Position numbers and translations under genes: made by a program. This document shows, one piece after another, positions 53,263-61,429 of a stretch of DNA of 64,000 nucleotides. The first letter of the stretch is position 1. Each line of letters opens with the position of its first letter. This DNA comes from Bacteroidaceae bacterium (GTDB lineage: Bacteria > Bacteroidota > Bacteroidia > Bacteroidales > Bacteroidaceae): positions 109,179 through 173,178 of the forward strand of contig JAFTAJ010000045.1 in assembly GCA_017458585.1 (NCBI GenBank), in the 5' to 3' direction. The notes below the pieces were generated by a model. That model made no database searches, was not told the origin of the DNA, and was given only the letters and a program-made list of their open reading frames with translations.

Positions 53263-54261
53263 TTACGGAGCATTTCTTTTATTACCTATCTTCATTAGCG
53301 CAAGGCCTATGATTATCCATATCACCTCTCGCACACGAGTAATGAGACTGGTATATACACCATAGGCTCCGCTTATCGACAGGGCGCTCACCGACAATGC
53401 AAAACCACCCTCGCGGGCACCCAATTGCATAGGTGAGAAAAAGAATATATTGCCAAACAGCGATGTGAATGCCATTATCAGCACGCAGTCAAAGAAATTG
53501 ACATCGCTGGTCAGTATCCTCAGGATGAAATATATCTCCAGCGCTGTGAGCACGCGGGCACAAAACTCAAACAGGAATGAGGCATAGAAACTGGCACTGT
53601 GCTGCGAATGGAGCTCCGCTATCTGGCTGTCTATCTGCAGCAGTTTGTCGTGCTTGCTCTCCAACAGTTTGCGTGCATACTTGCCCAACCACGGAATGCG
53701 CCCCAGCACACGCAGCGTCTTGACTATCATGCCGTGCTTGTAGCCCTTGGCAAAGAAGTATATCGCCAGCAGACAGAACGCTATCACGGCTGCAAGCAAT
53801 ATCCACATCGTAGTGTCAGGCTTATACATTATTATAAACAGTATTGCCGACGCAAGCCAGAAGCATATATGGCTGAACACATGCATCATCACATAGAGTA
53901 TCACGCTGCTGGTGGCACGACTGCTGCCCAGCACCGGGCTCAGCTCCATGATGCGGTATGGCTCGCCGCCCATCAGTCCGCAGGGAGTGGCGTAGTTGAG
54001 TGCAAAGCCCGAGATAGTCAACTTATATACCCTGCCCAGCGACACGGGTACATGCTTCTCACCGTTCTTGATGATGAAATACCAGCTCACGGCGTTGAAG
54101 AAGTATATCACTACCCATACTCCCACCACAGCGACAAACCACCACCCTGCCCTGCGGATGTGTGCCCACAGCTCGGCATAGTCCATATCAAATGTCAGCA
54201 GCATTATCACCACTGCCACTGCGCCGAGTATAAAGAATATATTACGATATAGAGGTTTCAT
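53263..54261 (-). CDS. Flippase-like integral membrane protein (AglD2/LPG-synthase TM family)
   Basis: A 332-residue protein with about eight membrane segments. The family landmark is GFALNYATPCGLMGGEPYR and, later, FSPMQLGAREGGFALS. Members include lysyl-phosphatidylglycerol synthase membrane parts and putative lipid-linked sugar flippases. No soluble synthase domain is present. CTAACTC heptads sit directly before the ATG and overlap the end of rnz. Confidence 0.85.
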   Translation of the reverse strand: MKPLYRNIFFILGAVAVVIMLLTFDMDYAELWAHIRRAGWWFVAVVGVWVVIYFFNAVSWYFIIKNGEKHVPVSLGRVYKLTISGFALNYATPCGLMGGEPYRIMELSPVLGSSRATSSVILYVMMHVFSHICFWLASAILFIIMYKPDTTMWILLAAVIAFCLLAIYFFAKGYKHGMIVKTLRVLGRIPWLGKYARKLLESKHDKLLQIDSQIAELHSQHSASFYASFLFEFCARVLTALEIYFILRILTSDVNFFDCVLIMAFTSLFGNIFFFSPMQLGAREGGFALSVSALSISGAYGVYTSLITRVREVIWIIIGLALMKIGNKRNAP

Positions 54262-54272
54262 GGAGTTAGGAG

Positions 54273-55205
54273 TTAGGAGTTGGGAGTTTTTTCGACTGTT
54301 ACCGTCATGCCCTCATCGGCAGCGATAGTGTTGGCAAATACCTCGCGGGCCTGCTGCAGCAACAGCGACGTGTCGTCGTAGCTGGCGGAGTAATGGCCTA
54401 TCATCAGCTGCCCCACCTCGGCCCGTCTGGCTATCTCGGCAGCCTGACCGGCAGTGGAATGACCGTGGATACGAGCCTTCGCTTCCTTGCTGTTGTCGTA
54501 GGTCGTCTCGTGGTAGAGCAGGTCCACGCCCTTAATCATCGGGACCAGCTCTGGCTGATAGGCTGTGTCGGAACAGTAGGCATAGCTTCTGGGAGGGTCG
54601 GCGGGAGTGGTCAGGCGACTGTTGGCAATCACCCTGCCATCGGGCAGAGTCCAGTCAGCGCCTGCCTTGATATTGTTGAGCTGACTCACGGGTATGCCGT
54701 AGCAGTCGGTCATCTCGCGATTCACATGGGGCAGGCCCTGCTTTTCCTTGAAGAGGAATCCGTTGCACTCCATACAATGTTTCAGCGGCAGGCTCCACAC
54801 CTCCATCGTGCGATCCTCATAGATAAGGGCGTGCTTCTTGGGGTCAACGCGGTGAAACACCACATCAAAGTCCAGCCCGTGGCAGAAGAGCCTGAGTTGC
54901 TCGTCCAGCAACGCCTTGAGCGGCTCGTGGGCATAGACATGAAAATCCTTGGTGCGCCCCAGCAGTCCGAACGACGAGATCATGCCTACCAGTCCCAGGC
55001 AGTGGTCGCCGTGCAGATGGGAGATAAACACATTGCGCAAGGCCATGAACTTCTGCTTGAAGCTACGCATCTGCAGCTGGGTGCCCTCGCCGCAGTCCAC
55101 CAGCGACAGTTTGTCGTGGATGTTGACCATCTGCGCCGACGGGTTATGGCGCAGCGTCGGCGTTGCGCTGCCGCAGCCCAGTATCGTGACCTCAAATTTC
55201 TCCAT
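54273..55205 (-). CDS. rnz: Ribonuclease Z
   Basis: A 310-residue metallo-beta-lactamase-fold endonuclease trimming tRNA 3' ends. The metal motif is FISHLHGDHCLGL, with further ligands in CSDTAY and the HETTYD/HGHSTAGQAAEIA region. The N terminus EVTILGCGSATPT is typical. The last residues (KTPNS) and the stop codon fall in CTAACTC heptad DNA, so the C terminus is set by the repeat. It is probably co-transcribed with the downstream flippase-like gene. Confidence 0.93.
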   Translation of the reverse strand: MEKFEVTILGCGSATPTLRHNPSAQMVNIHDKLSLVDCGEGTQLQMRSFKQKFMALRNVFISHLHGDHCLGLVGMISSFGLLGRTKDFHVYAHEPLKALLDEQLRLFCHGLDFDVVFHRVDPKKHALIYEDRTMEVWSLPLKHCMECNGFLFKEKQGLPHVNREMTDCYGIPVSQLNNIKAGADWTLPDGRVIANSRLTTPADPPRSYAYCSDTAYQPELVPMIKGVDLLYHETTYDNSKEAKARIHGHSTAGQAAEIARRAEVGQLMIGHYSASYDDTSLLLQQAREVFANTIAADEGMTVTVEKTPNS

Positions 55206-55294
55206 TGCTTCGCGCGTACATTATTATAATTATTAAAGTCCCTAGGACCTTAAGGACCCTAAGGACTTTAATGACGTTATTTATTTTCAGCGCC

Positions 55295-57082
55295 TTACTC
55301 TGCGCCACCCTGCTCAGCGAGCTTGGCCTTGAGTTCGGCCAGAGCATCGTTGTCAGCCAGGGTGTTGGCAGCAGCCTGGTTCTGAATCTCAGGAGCGGCC
55401 TCGGTGGCAGCAGCCTTGCGCTCAGTGTTGCTCTTGCGCTCAGCTCTCTGCTCATCCTCAAACACGCGGCTGTGGCTAAGGATGATGCGACGGGTCATCT
55501 TGTTGAACTCAAGCACCTTGAACGGCAGCTTCTCGTTCAGCTGAGCCTTCGTCTTATCCTCCTTCATGAGATGCTTGGGAGTAGCGAAGCCCTCAATGCC
55601 GTACTCCAGCTGGATTACGTCACCCTTGTCGTGCTCCTCTACGATGGTACCCTCATGGATGGAGCCCACGGTGAAGATAGTCTCGAATACGTCCCAAGGA
55701 TTCTCCTCAGTCTGCTTGTGGCCGAGGCTCAGGCGGCGGCTGTCCTTATCTATCTCAAGCACTACCACGTCGATGTTCTCACCAATCTTGGTGATCTCTG
55801 ACGGGTGCTTAACCTTCTTAGTCCACGACAGGTCGGAGATATGAATCAGGCCGTCAACGCCCTCTTCCATCTCAACGAACACACCGAAGTTGGTAAAGTT
55901 GCGTACTCTGGCAGTATGCTTGCTGCCCACGGGATAGCGCTCCTCGATGTTCTGCCAGGGATCTTCCTTGAGCTGCTTGATGCCCAGCGACATCTTGCGC
56001 TCTGTGCGGTCGAGATTCAGCACCACGGCCTCCACCTCGTCGCCCACCTTCATAAAGTCCTGGGCGCTGCGCAGATGGGTGCTCCAGCTCATCTCGCTGA
56101 CGTGGATCAGACCCTCCACACCGGGAGCCACCTCCACAAATGCACCGTAGTCGGCCATAACGACCACCTTACCCTTAACCTTGTCACCCGGCTGGATGTT
56201 AGGATCAAGAGCATCCCACGGATGCGGAGTCAGCTGCTTCAGACCAAGCTGTATGCGCTGCTTCTCCTCATCAAAGTCGAGAATAACGACGTTGATCTTC
56301 TCGTCAACCTGTACAAACTCCTTCGGATCGCCTACGCGGCCCCACGACAGGTCTGTGATGTGAATCAGACCGTCCACGCCGCCGAGGTCGACGAATACAC
56401 CGTAGGAAGTAATATTCTTTACTACGCCCTCGAGCACTTGGCCCTTCTCCAACTTGGAGATAATCTCCCTCTTCTGGCTTTCGAGCTCAGCCTTAACGAG
56501 AGCCTTGTGGCTTACAACCACATTGCGATATTCCTGATTGATTTTGATAACAAGGAACTCCATGGTCTTGCCCACGAATATGTCGTAGTCGCGGATAGGC
56601 TTCACGTCGATCTGGCTGCCGGGCAGGAATGCCTCGATACCAAACACATCGACAATCATACCACCCTTGGTGCGAGCCTTTACGAAGCCCTTCACCACTT
56701 CCTTGTCTTCCATGGCCTTGTTTACGCGGTCCCAGCCCTGCTTAGCGCGAGCCTTGCGGTGGGAGAGCAGCAACTGGCCTTTCTTGTCTTCACCTTTCTC
56801 GATATACACCTCTACCTTGTCGCCGGGCTTGAGGTCGGGGTCGTAACGGAACTCATTGGCTGAGATAACACCGTCACTCTTGTAGCCTATGTCAACCATC
56901 ACTTCGCGCTTGTTGACCGAGATTACGGTACCCTCCACCACTTCGTGGTCATTCACCTGGCTGAGAGTCTTGTCGTAGGCCTCTTTAATCTCTTGCTTTT
57001 CTTTGTCTGCCACAGCTGCACTGTCAGCGTAAGACTCCCAATTGAAGTCCTCGAGGGGCAGAATGTTCTTTAAATCGTTCAT
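55295..57082 (-). CDS. rpsA: 30S ribosomal protein S1
   Basis: A 595-residue S1 with six OB-fold S1 repeats, visible from the repeated signatures GVFVDLGGVDGLIHITDLSW, GAFVEVAPGVEGLIHVSEMSW and GVFVEMEEGVDGLIHISDLSW. It brings mRNA to the 30S subunit. In Bacteroidetes, where Shine-Dalgarno pairing is weak, S1 is central to initiation, fitting the G-poor A/T-rich leaders in this window. The C-terminal tail is rich in Ala, Glu and Gln. Confidence 0.96.
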   Translation of the reverse strand: MNDLKNILPLEDFNWESYADSAAVADKEKQEIKEAYDKTLSQVNDHEVVEGTVISVNKREVMVDIGYKSDGVISANEFRYDPDLKPGDKVEVYIEKGEDKKGQLLLSHRKARAKQGWDRVNKAMEDKEVVKGFVKARTKGGMIVDVFGIEAFLPGSQIDVKPIRDYDIFVGKTMEFLVIKINQEYRNVVVSHKALVKAELESQKREIISKLEKGQVLEGVVKNITSYGVFVDLGGVDGLIHITDLSWGRVGDPKEFVQVDEKINVVILDFDEEKQRIQLGLKQLTPHPWDALDPNIQPGDKVKGKVVVMADYGAFVEVAPGVEGLIHVSEMSWSTHLRSAQDFMKVGDEVEAVVLNLDRTERKMSLGIKQLKEDPWQNIEERYPVGSKHTARVRNFTNFGVFVEMEEGVDGLIHISDLSWTKKVKHPSEITKIGENIDVVVLEIDKDSRRLSLGHKQTEENPWDVFETIFTVGSIHEGTIVEEHDKGDVIQLEYGIEGFATPKHLMKEDKTKAQLNEKLPFKVLEFNKMTRRIILSHSRVFEDEQRAERKSNTERKAAATEAAPEIQNQAAANTLADNDALAELKAKLAEQGGAE

Positions 57083-57132
57083 TAAAAAAGTTAATTAAAA
57101 AATTTAGATAAGTTGGACATTATGTTTTCACA

Positions 57133-57149
57133 GAGTCCCCAAGGGACTC
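57133..57149 (-). promoter_or_regulatory. Leader hairpin of rpsA
   Basis: GAGTCCC (57133-57139) and GGGACTC (57143-57149) make a perfect 7-bp stem with a three-base loop in the 5' untranslated region, about 50 bases before the ATG. S1 is autoregulated in other bacteria, so a regulatory role is possible; this is inference. Confidence 0.5.
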
Positions 57150-57161
57150 GAAAAAGCGGCG

Positions 57162-57192
57162 CGAAATTACAACAATATTCTGACACAACAAA
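57162..57192 (-). promoter_or_regulatory. Promoter of rpsA
   Basis: Minus strand: TTTG (57189-57192), 19 bases, TAATTTCG (57162-57169), one mismatch from the -7 consensus. Confidence 0.6.
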
Positions 57193-57212
57193 GAACTTTC
57201 AGTTTTTTTTAC

Positions 57213-57220
57213 TATCTTTG
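57213..57220 (+). promoter_or_regulatory. -7 box of the 1233-residue secreted protein gene
   Basis: TATCTTTG, an exact match, 32 bases before the ATG at 57253. It is divergent from and about 45 bases from the rpsA -7 box. Confidence 0.5.
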
Positions 57221-57252
57221 CGCGCAAAACAAATAATAAACACGCACAAACA

Positions 57253-60200
57253 ATGAAAAAATCAATCATCCTCTGTTCTCTGTTCTCTATTCTCTTTTCT
57301 CTGGCCTTGCCGGTCAATGCACAAAACTGGCAAAGCGAGACCGACAAGATGGCCGGCAACTATTGCTATCGCGAGAAAAACGGCAAATGGTACGATGCCC
57401 TCACCTCCAGTGGCGGCATGACCTCCATGCCCAACAGCGAGGACATCCACCTTGCCTACTACTGGCGTATCCCCAAGGGCAAGGTGCGGGCCGACATCGT
57501 GTGGACCAACAACTTCGCACGCTTCGCCTCCATGAATGTCGTGCTCACCTATCCTGAGACCGGCGACACCCTCGCCGTCAACACCGTGGCCAACGACGCC
57601 ATACAGTCAGCCACCCACACCGACGACCTCTTCGGCAAGGTTATCGACTTCCCCGCCGATGACTTCTACCGCGTAGAGATAAGCTCGCCCAAGTGGAGCT
57701 ATATCAAGAATATACAGTACTTCCTCTTCCAGCGCGAGAGCACCGACCCCGTTATGATACCGCGCAACTTCGGCGGCACATCAGCCCACATGTTCGGCTT
57801 CCGCAGCACCGACCTTGAGGCACCCTCCGGCGGAGCATACGACTGGGGCTATGTGGAGTGCATGGCTCCCGCCGAGTATCTCTGCCCGGGCACCTACTTC
57901 ATGACCATGGGCCCCATGAACGCCTACATGGGCATGCAGACCTCCAGCGCCTATGGCGACGACGACTTCAACAAGAGCGTGCTCTTCTCCGTGTGGGACA
58001 ACGGCAACACCGACGAAGACCCCAACCTCTCGCTCTACCTGCAGTCCAGAGTGATGGACGGCAACAGCGACGCCGTCCACACCCATGCCGGCGGCGAGGG
58101 CTCCTCGGCATCCGTCATGTTCAAGGACAAGCCCCACTGGTGGCGCCAAGACCACTGGATACAGTTCCTGCTCAACACCCGCCCCGAGACAGTCACCGTG
58201 ACCGTCAAGGACAGCAACGGACAGGACTCCACCTTCTTCTACGACAACATACTCATGTCCACATGGTACAAGGTTGACACCATGCCCGAGTGGCGCTACA
58301 TGGCCACCATACGCTCCTCAGGCCAGAGCGACCTCCTGTCGAGCTGGTACTGCTTCATCGAGCCCTTCACCTCCTACGCCGGCAACAAGCTCCACCGCGT
58401 CTTCTACCGCAATGCCATGCGCCGCTCCGCCAACTCCGGACGCTGGTACAGCAGCAACAAGGTGGACCTCGTCAACAGCAGCTATCCCCGCGACTTCCAC
58501 TACGACTTCGGACGCGGAGCAAGCCAGGAGCACGCCGGTGCCTTCTTCCTTGACATGGGAGCCTATACCCACCAGCACGACAGTGCCTCCGTCATACCTC
58601 TCGTCACCGACAAGACCTGCGTTGACACCATCGACACCGACCGCCTCCTGAAGCGGGTGGAGCAGGCCGTGCTGCGCGACAGCAAGCTCGACAAGAACTG
58701 GGCGCTCAACCTCACCGCCGACCCCATACCATCCTCCACATGGACCATACTCAAGGAGCAGTCCTACCAGACCAATATCTATGCCACCCTCGACGCCCTC
58801 TTCGACGACAACGACGACACCCACTGCTCCTCGTCCAAGGGATCGCCCTACAAGCTCTCGCTCAAGGCTGCCAACGAGGTCACCGTCAGCTCCTTCGACA
58901 TCTATTGGAAATACAAATACTCCTGGCGCACCAAGTACGCCGACATCTACACCTCCACCGACGGACAGAACTGGACCCTCGCCTTCGACAGCCTGCTCAT
59001 ACGCTGCGAAGACTACACCAAGGTATCCTTCCCGCGCCCCGTCAAGACGCAGTATCTGCAGGTGCGCTTCTATCAGGGCTACGACACCGACCAACTCTCC
59101 ATGTGCACCATCACCTTCCGCGGAGCCTACAACCTCGACCGCGTCAAGGCCTTCGCCAAGGAGCAGCTCGACAATGCCGGCAACTTCACCTACTTCCCCG
59201 AGGAGACGCTCAAGACCGTACGCACCATCTACAACAATGGCAACTGCACCAATGCCGACCTGCTCGTGGCAGCACTGCGCGCAGTCTTCAACGGCACACA
59301 GCCCCTCAACTACTCGCGCCTCCACAATGTGCGCCACATCAGCCCCCAGCGCTCCTACTCCATCCAGAACATGAACGGCTACGGCACCCTCGCCGCCGCC
59401 AGCAATAATGGTCAATGGTCAATGGTCAATGGTCAATCTCCCGACCTCTCCAGCCCCCTCGCCAACTGGGTCATCATGCACGATGAGCGCTACAGCGGCT
59501 ACTACCTATACAACATAGGCGCACACAAGTGGCTCAACCTCGCCGCCGCAGGCTTCCTCTCCGACACCCCGCAGAGCCTCTCCATGCGAGCCTATGGCAA
59601 GGGCTTCACCTTCTACGCCGGCAGCGATGCCATCGGCGTTGACGGGCAGCAGGCCGTCAAGACCACCAACGGCTCGGCCTACAGCCAGTTCTATGTCTAT
59701 GACAACTACGCCCTCAGCCAGCCCGTCACCCTGCGCGACAGCCTGATGGCCATCGTAGAGCCCGCCGGCAAGGTCGCCCTCTATAAGCAGAATATCAGCC
59801 AGATGCTCCAGGCACCCGTCGGAGTGGTGGGAGGCTTCACCTCCGAGGATGCACGCGCCGCCCTGCAGGCCGCCTACGACAAGATACAGTCCACCGATTT
59901 CGGCGCCGACTACACCCAGTTTATCGACGCAGTGGAGCACGCCGACCTCATCCCCTTCGACCCCGACCACACCGTCTATCATGTACGCTCCGCCTTCAGC
60001 GACCTCAGCCTCACCCCCTACCTCACCTCCGACCCGGGGCTGCGACTCTACACCAAGGCCGCCGACAACGACTACGACCAGATATTCCGCTTCCAGACAC
60101 GCGGCTACGGCTACTCCATCCACTCCCAGGGCGCCAGCCTCAAGCCGTCCGATGGACGCGCTGGCAGCACCGTGGTCACCACCCTCGACCCCTCGCAGCG

Positions 60201-60954
60201 AGGCACTTATATCCTTGAGCAGCGCGAGTGGGGCCACCACCTCATCGGCGTAGCGCAGAACACCAACTCCATGATCAACGGCAACTTCTCGCCCGTCAAG
60301 AACACCGCCATCAATGTTGACGGCACCCGCTGGTACCTCGAGCCATGCACCACCGCCCCCATCTCCCTCAACTCTGCGGGCATAGCTGGCCTCTATGTGG
60401 ACTTCGCCATTGACGTGCCCGAGGGAGTCAAGGCCTACGCCGTCAACCATGTCACCCCCGATGGTGTCATCAAGCTCACCGAGCTCAGCGGCACCATACC
60501 GCCCGCCACCGCCGTCATACTGCGCGGACAGAGTTATCAGAGGATAGACCTCGCCGTCAGCAATGTCAGCAATGACCAATCCTCAACCTTCAACGCTCAA
60601 TATTCCAACAAGCTGCTCGGCGTCTTCGCCCGCACCACCACTCTGCCCAAGGGCACCTTCTACACCCTGTCCACCAACGCCGGTGAGCCCGTCATGAAGC
60701 GCCCCGCCATCTCCCTGGTGGCAGCCAACAATATCTATCTGCCCTTCGAGGCTGGCTTCATGCCCGACCTGCAGACCTACACCTTCGACTTTGACGACCT
60801 CGTCGATGCCGTCGAAGAAGTGAGGAGTGAGGAGTTAGGAGTGAGGAGTGATGGTCAATCAACCTACGACCTGCACGGCCGCAAGGTCAATGGTCAATCG
60901 TCAATGGTCAATGGTCAAATCCTCATCATCGACGGCCAGAAGGTGAAGAAGTGA
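57253..60954 (+). CDS. Large secreted DUF3472/discoidin-type protein with sorting tail
   Basis: A 1233-residue exported protein. The signal peptide core (LCSLFSILFSL) is encoded by four CTCTNTT heptads (57271-57298). Residues about 25-420 resemble DUF5077/DUF3472 surface proteins (AYYWRIPKG, LFQRESTDPVMIPRNFGGTS). About 480-620 looks like an F5/8 type C domain, followed by lectin-like beta regions. The tail TYDLHGRKV...ILIIDGQKVKK is interrupted by GGTCAAT heptads (60881-60921), and further heptads are at 59407-59440 and 60820-60860. It probably binds or processes glycans; no catalytic residues were identified. Confidence 0.7.
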   Translation: MKKSIILCSLFSILFSLALPVNAQNWQSETDKMAGNYCYREKNGKWYDALTSSGGMTSMPNSEDIHLAYYWRIPKGKVRADIVWTNNFARFASMNVVLTYPETGDTLAVNTVANDAIQSATHTDDLFGKVIDFPADDFYRVEISSPKWSYIKNIQYFLFQRESTDPVMIPRNFGGTSAHMFGFRSTDLEAPSGGAYDWGYVECMAPAEYLCPGTYFMTMGPMNAYMGMQTSSAYGDDDFNKSVLFSVWDNGNTDEDPNLSLYLQSRVMDGNSDAVHTHAGGEGSSASVMFKDKPHWWRQDHWIQFLLNTRPETVTVTVKDSNGQDSTFFYDNILMSTWYKVDTMPEWRYMATIRSSGQSDLLSSWYCFIEPFTSYAGNKLHRVFYRNAMRRSANSGRWYSSNKVDLVNSSYPRDFHYDFGRGASQEHAGAFFLDMGAYTHQHDSASVIPLVTDKTCVDTIDTDRLLKRVEQAVLRDSKLDKNWALNLTADPIPSSTWTILKEQSYQTNIYATLDALFDDNDDTHCSSSKGSPYKLSLKAANEVTVSSFDIYWKYKYSWRTKYADIYTSTDGQNWTLAFDSLLIRCEDYTKVSFPRPVKTQYLQVRFYQGYDTDQLSMCTITFRGAYNLDRVKAFAKEQLDNAGNFTYFPEETLKTVRTIYNNGNCTNADLLVAALRAVFNGTQPLNYSRLHNVRHISPQRSYSIQNMNGYGTLAAASNNGQWSMVNGQSPDLSSPLANWVIMHDERYSGYYLYNIGAHKWLNLAAAGFLSDTPQSLSMRAYGKGFTFYAGSDAIGVDGQQAVKTTNGSAYSQFYVYDNYALSQPVTLRDSLMAIVEPAGKVALYKQNISQMLQAPVGVVGGFTSEDARAALQAAYDKIQSTDFGADYTQFIDAVEHADLIPFDPDHTVYHVRSAFSDLSLTPYLTSDPGLRLYTKAADNDYDQIFRFQTRGYGYSIHSQGASLKPSDGRAGSTVVTTLDPSQRGTYILEQREWGHHLIGVAQNTNSMINGNFSPVKNTAINVDGTRWYLEPCTTAPISLNSAGIAGLYVDFAIDVPEGVKAYAVNHVTPDGVIKLTELSGTIPPATAVILRGQSYQRIDLAVSNVSNDQSSTFNAQYSNKLLGVFARTTTLPKGTFYTLSTNAGEPVMKRPAISLVAANNIYLPFEAGFMPDLQTYTFDFDDLVDAVEEVRSEELGVRSDGQSTYDLHGRKVNGQSSMVNGQILIIDGQKVKK

Positions 60955-60980
60955 GAAAATTAGAAATTAGAAATTATTAA

Positions 60981-61410
60981 ACAAAAACCAGAAAAACTCT
61001 TTTCAAGAGCTTAGCACTTTGTGCTGAAGCCGAGGCTACCGCCACGAGTCTGCCCGTAAGTGAACTTCCGTCATCCTCCTGTCGAAGCCCCGTCACATCC
61101 TGACGGATTAAAGCTCTTGAAAAGCAAAAACATAAAAAACATATTGTCTTAAACCTCTTGAACTCTCGAACTCCCAAAACTCTCCCCCTTAGCAAGGGGG
61201 AGTGGCCGCAGGTCGAGGGGGTGTGTAAATGATGTAAGATGTAATATGTAAGACGTAAGTTTTTTTTTGTTTTTGCCGATGAGATGATAGCGACATCGTC
61301 GCTTCATGATGATTAGGAAAAAGACTGAAAGCGCGCTTTCAGTCTTTTAAGTAAGCATAATGAGTAGGTGCGCAGCACCATCACCTCATTGGTGTTTTTC
61401 AGGTTTTTGT
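60981..61410. repeat. Paired convergent cloverleaf locus 3
   Basis: Left element: box ACAAAAACCAGAAAAACTC (60981-60999), stem TTTTCAAGAGCTT (61000-61012) with AAGCTCTTGAAAA (61111-61123), hairpins AGCAC-TTT-GTGCT and ATCC-TGAC-GGAT, and inner A-rich box to about 61143. Right element, inverted: inner A/T box about 61259-61275, stem CCGATGAGATGATAG (61276-61290) with CCATCACCTCATTGG (61378-61392), apical hairpin AAAAGACTGAAAGC/GCTTTCAGTCTTTT (61319-61348), and outer box GGTGTTTTTCAGGTTTTTGT (61391-61410). A C/G-rich element and heptads lie between. 60955-61429 holds no gene. Confidence 0.8.
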
Positions 61411-61429
61411 TTAATATCCGCGAGCGTGA

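Noticed and set aside
61319..61348. Stand-alone rho-independent terminator of the M13 peptidase gene
   Set aside because: The AAAAGACTGAAAGC stem would be a good terminator, but it is the apical arm of the right-hand cloverleaf element and has a homologue at 38865-38894, so it is treated as part of that structure.
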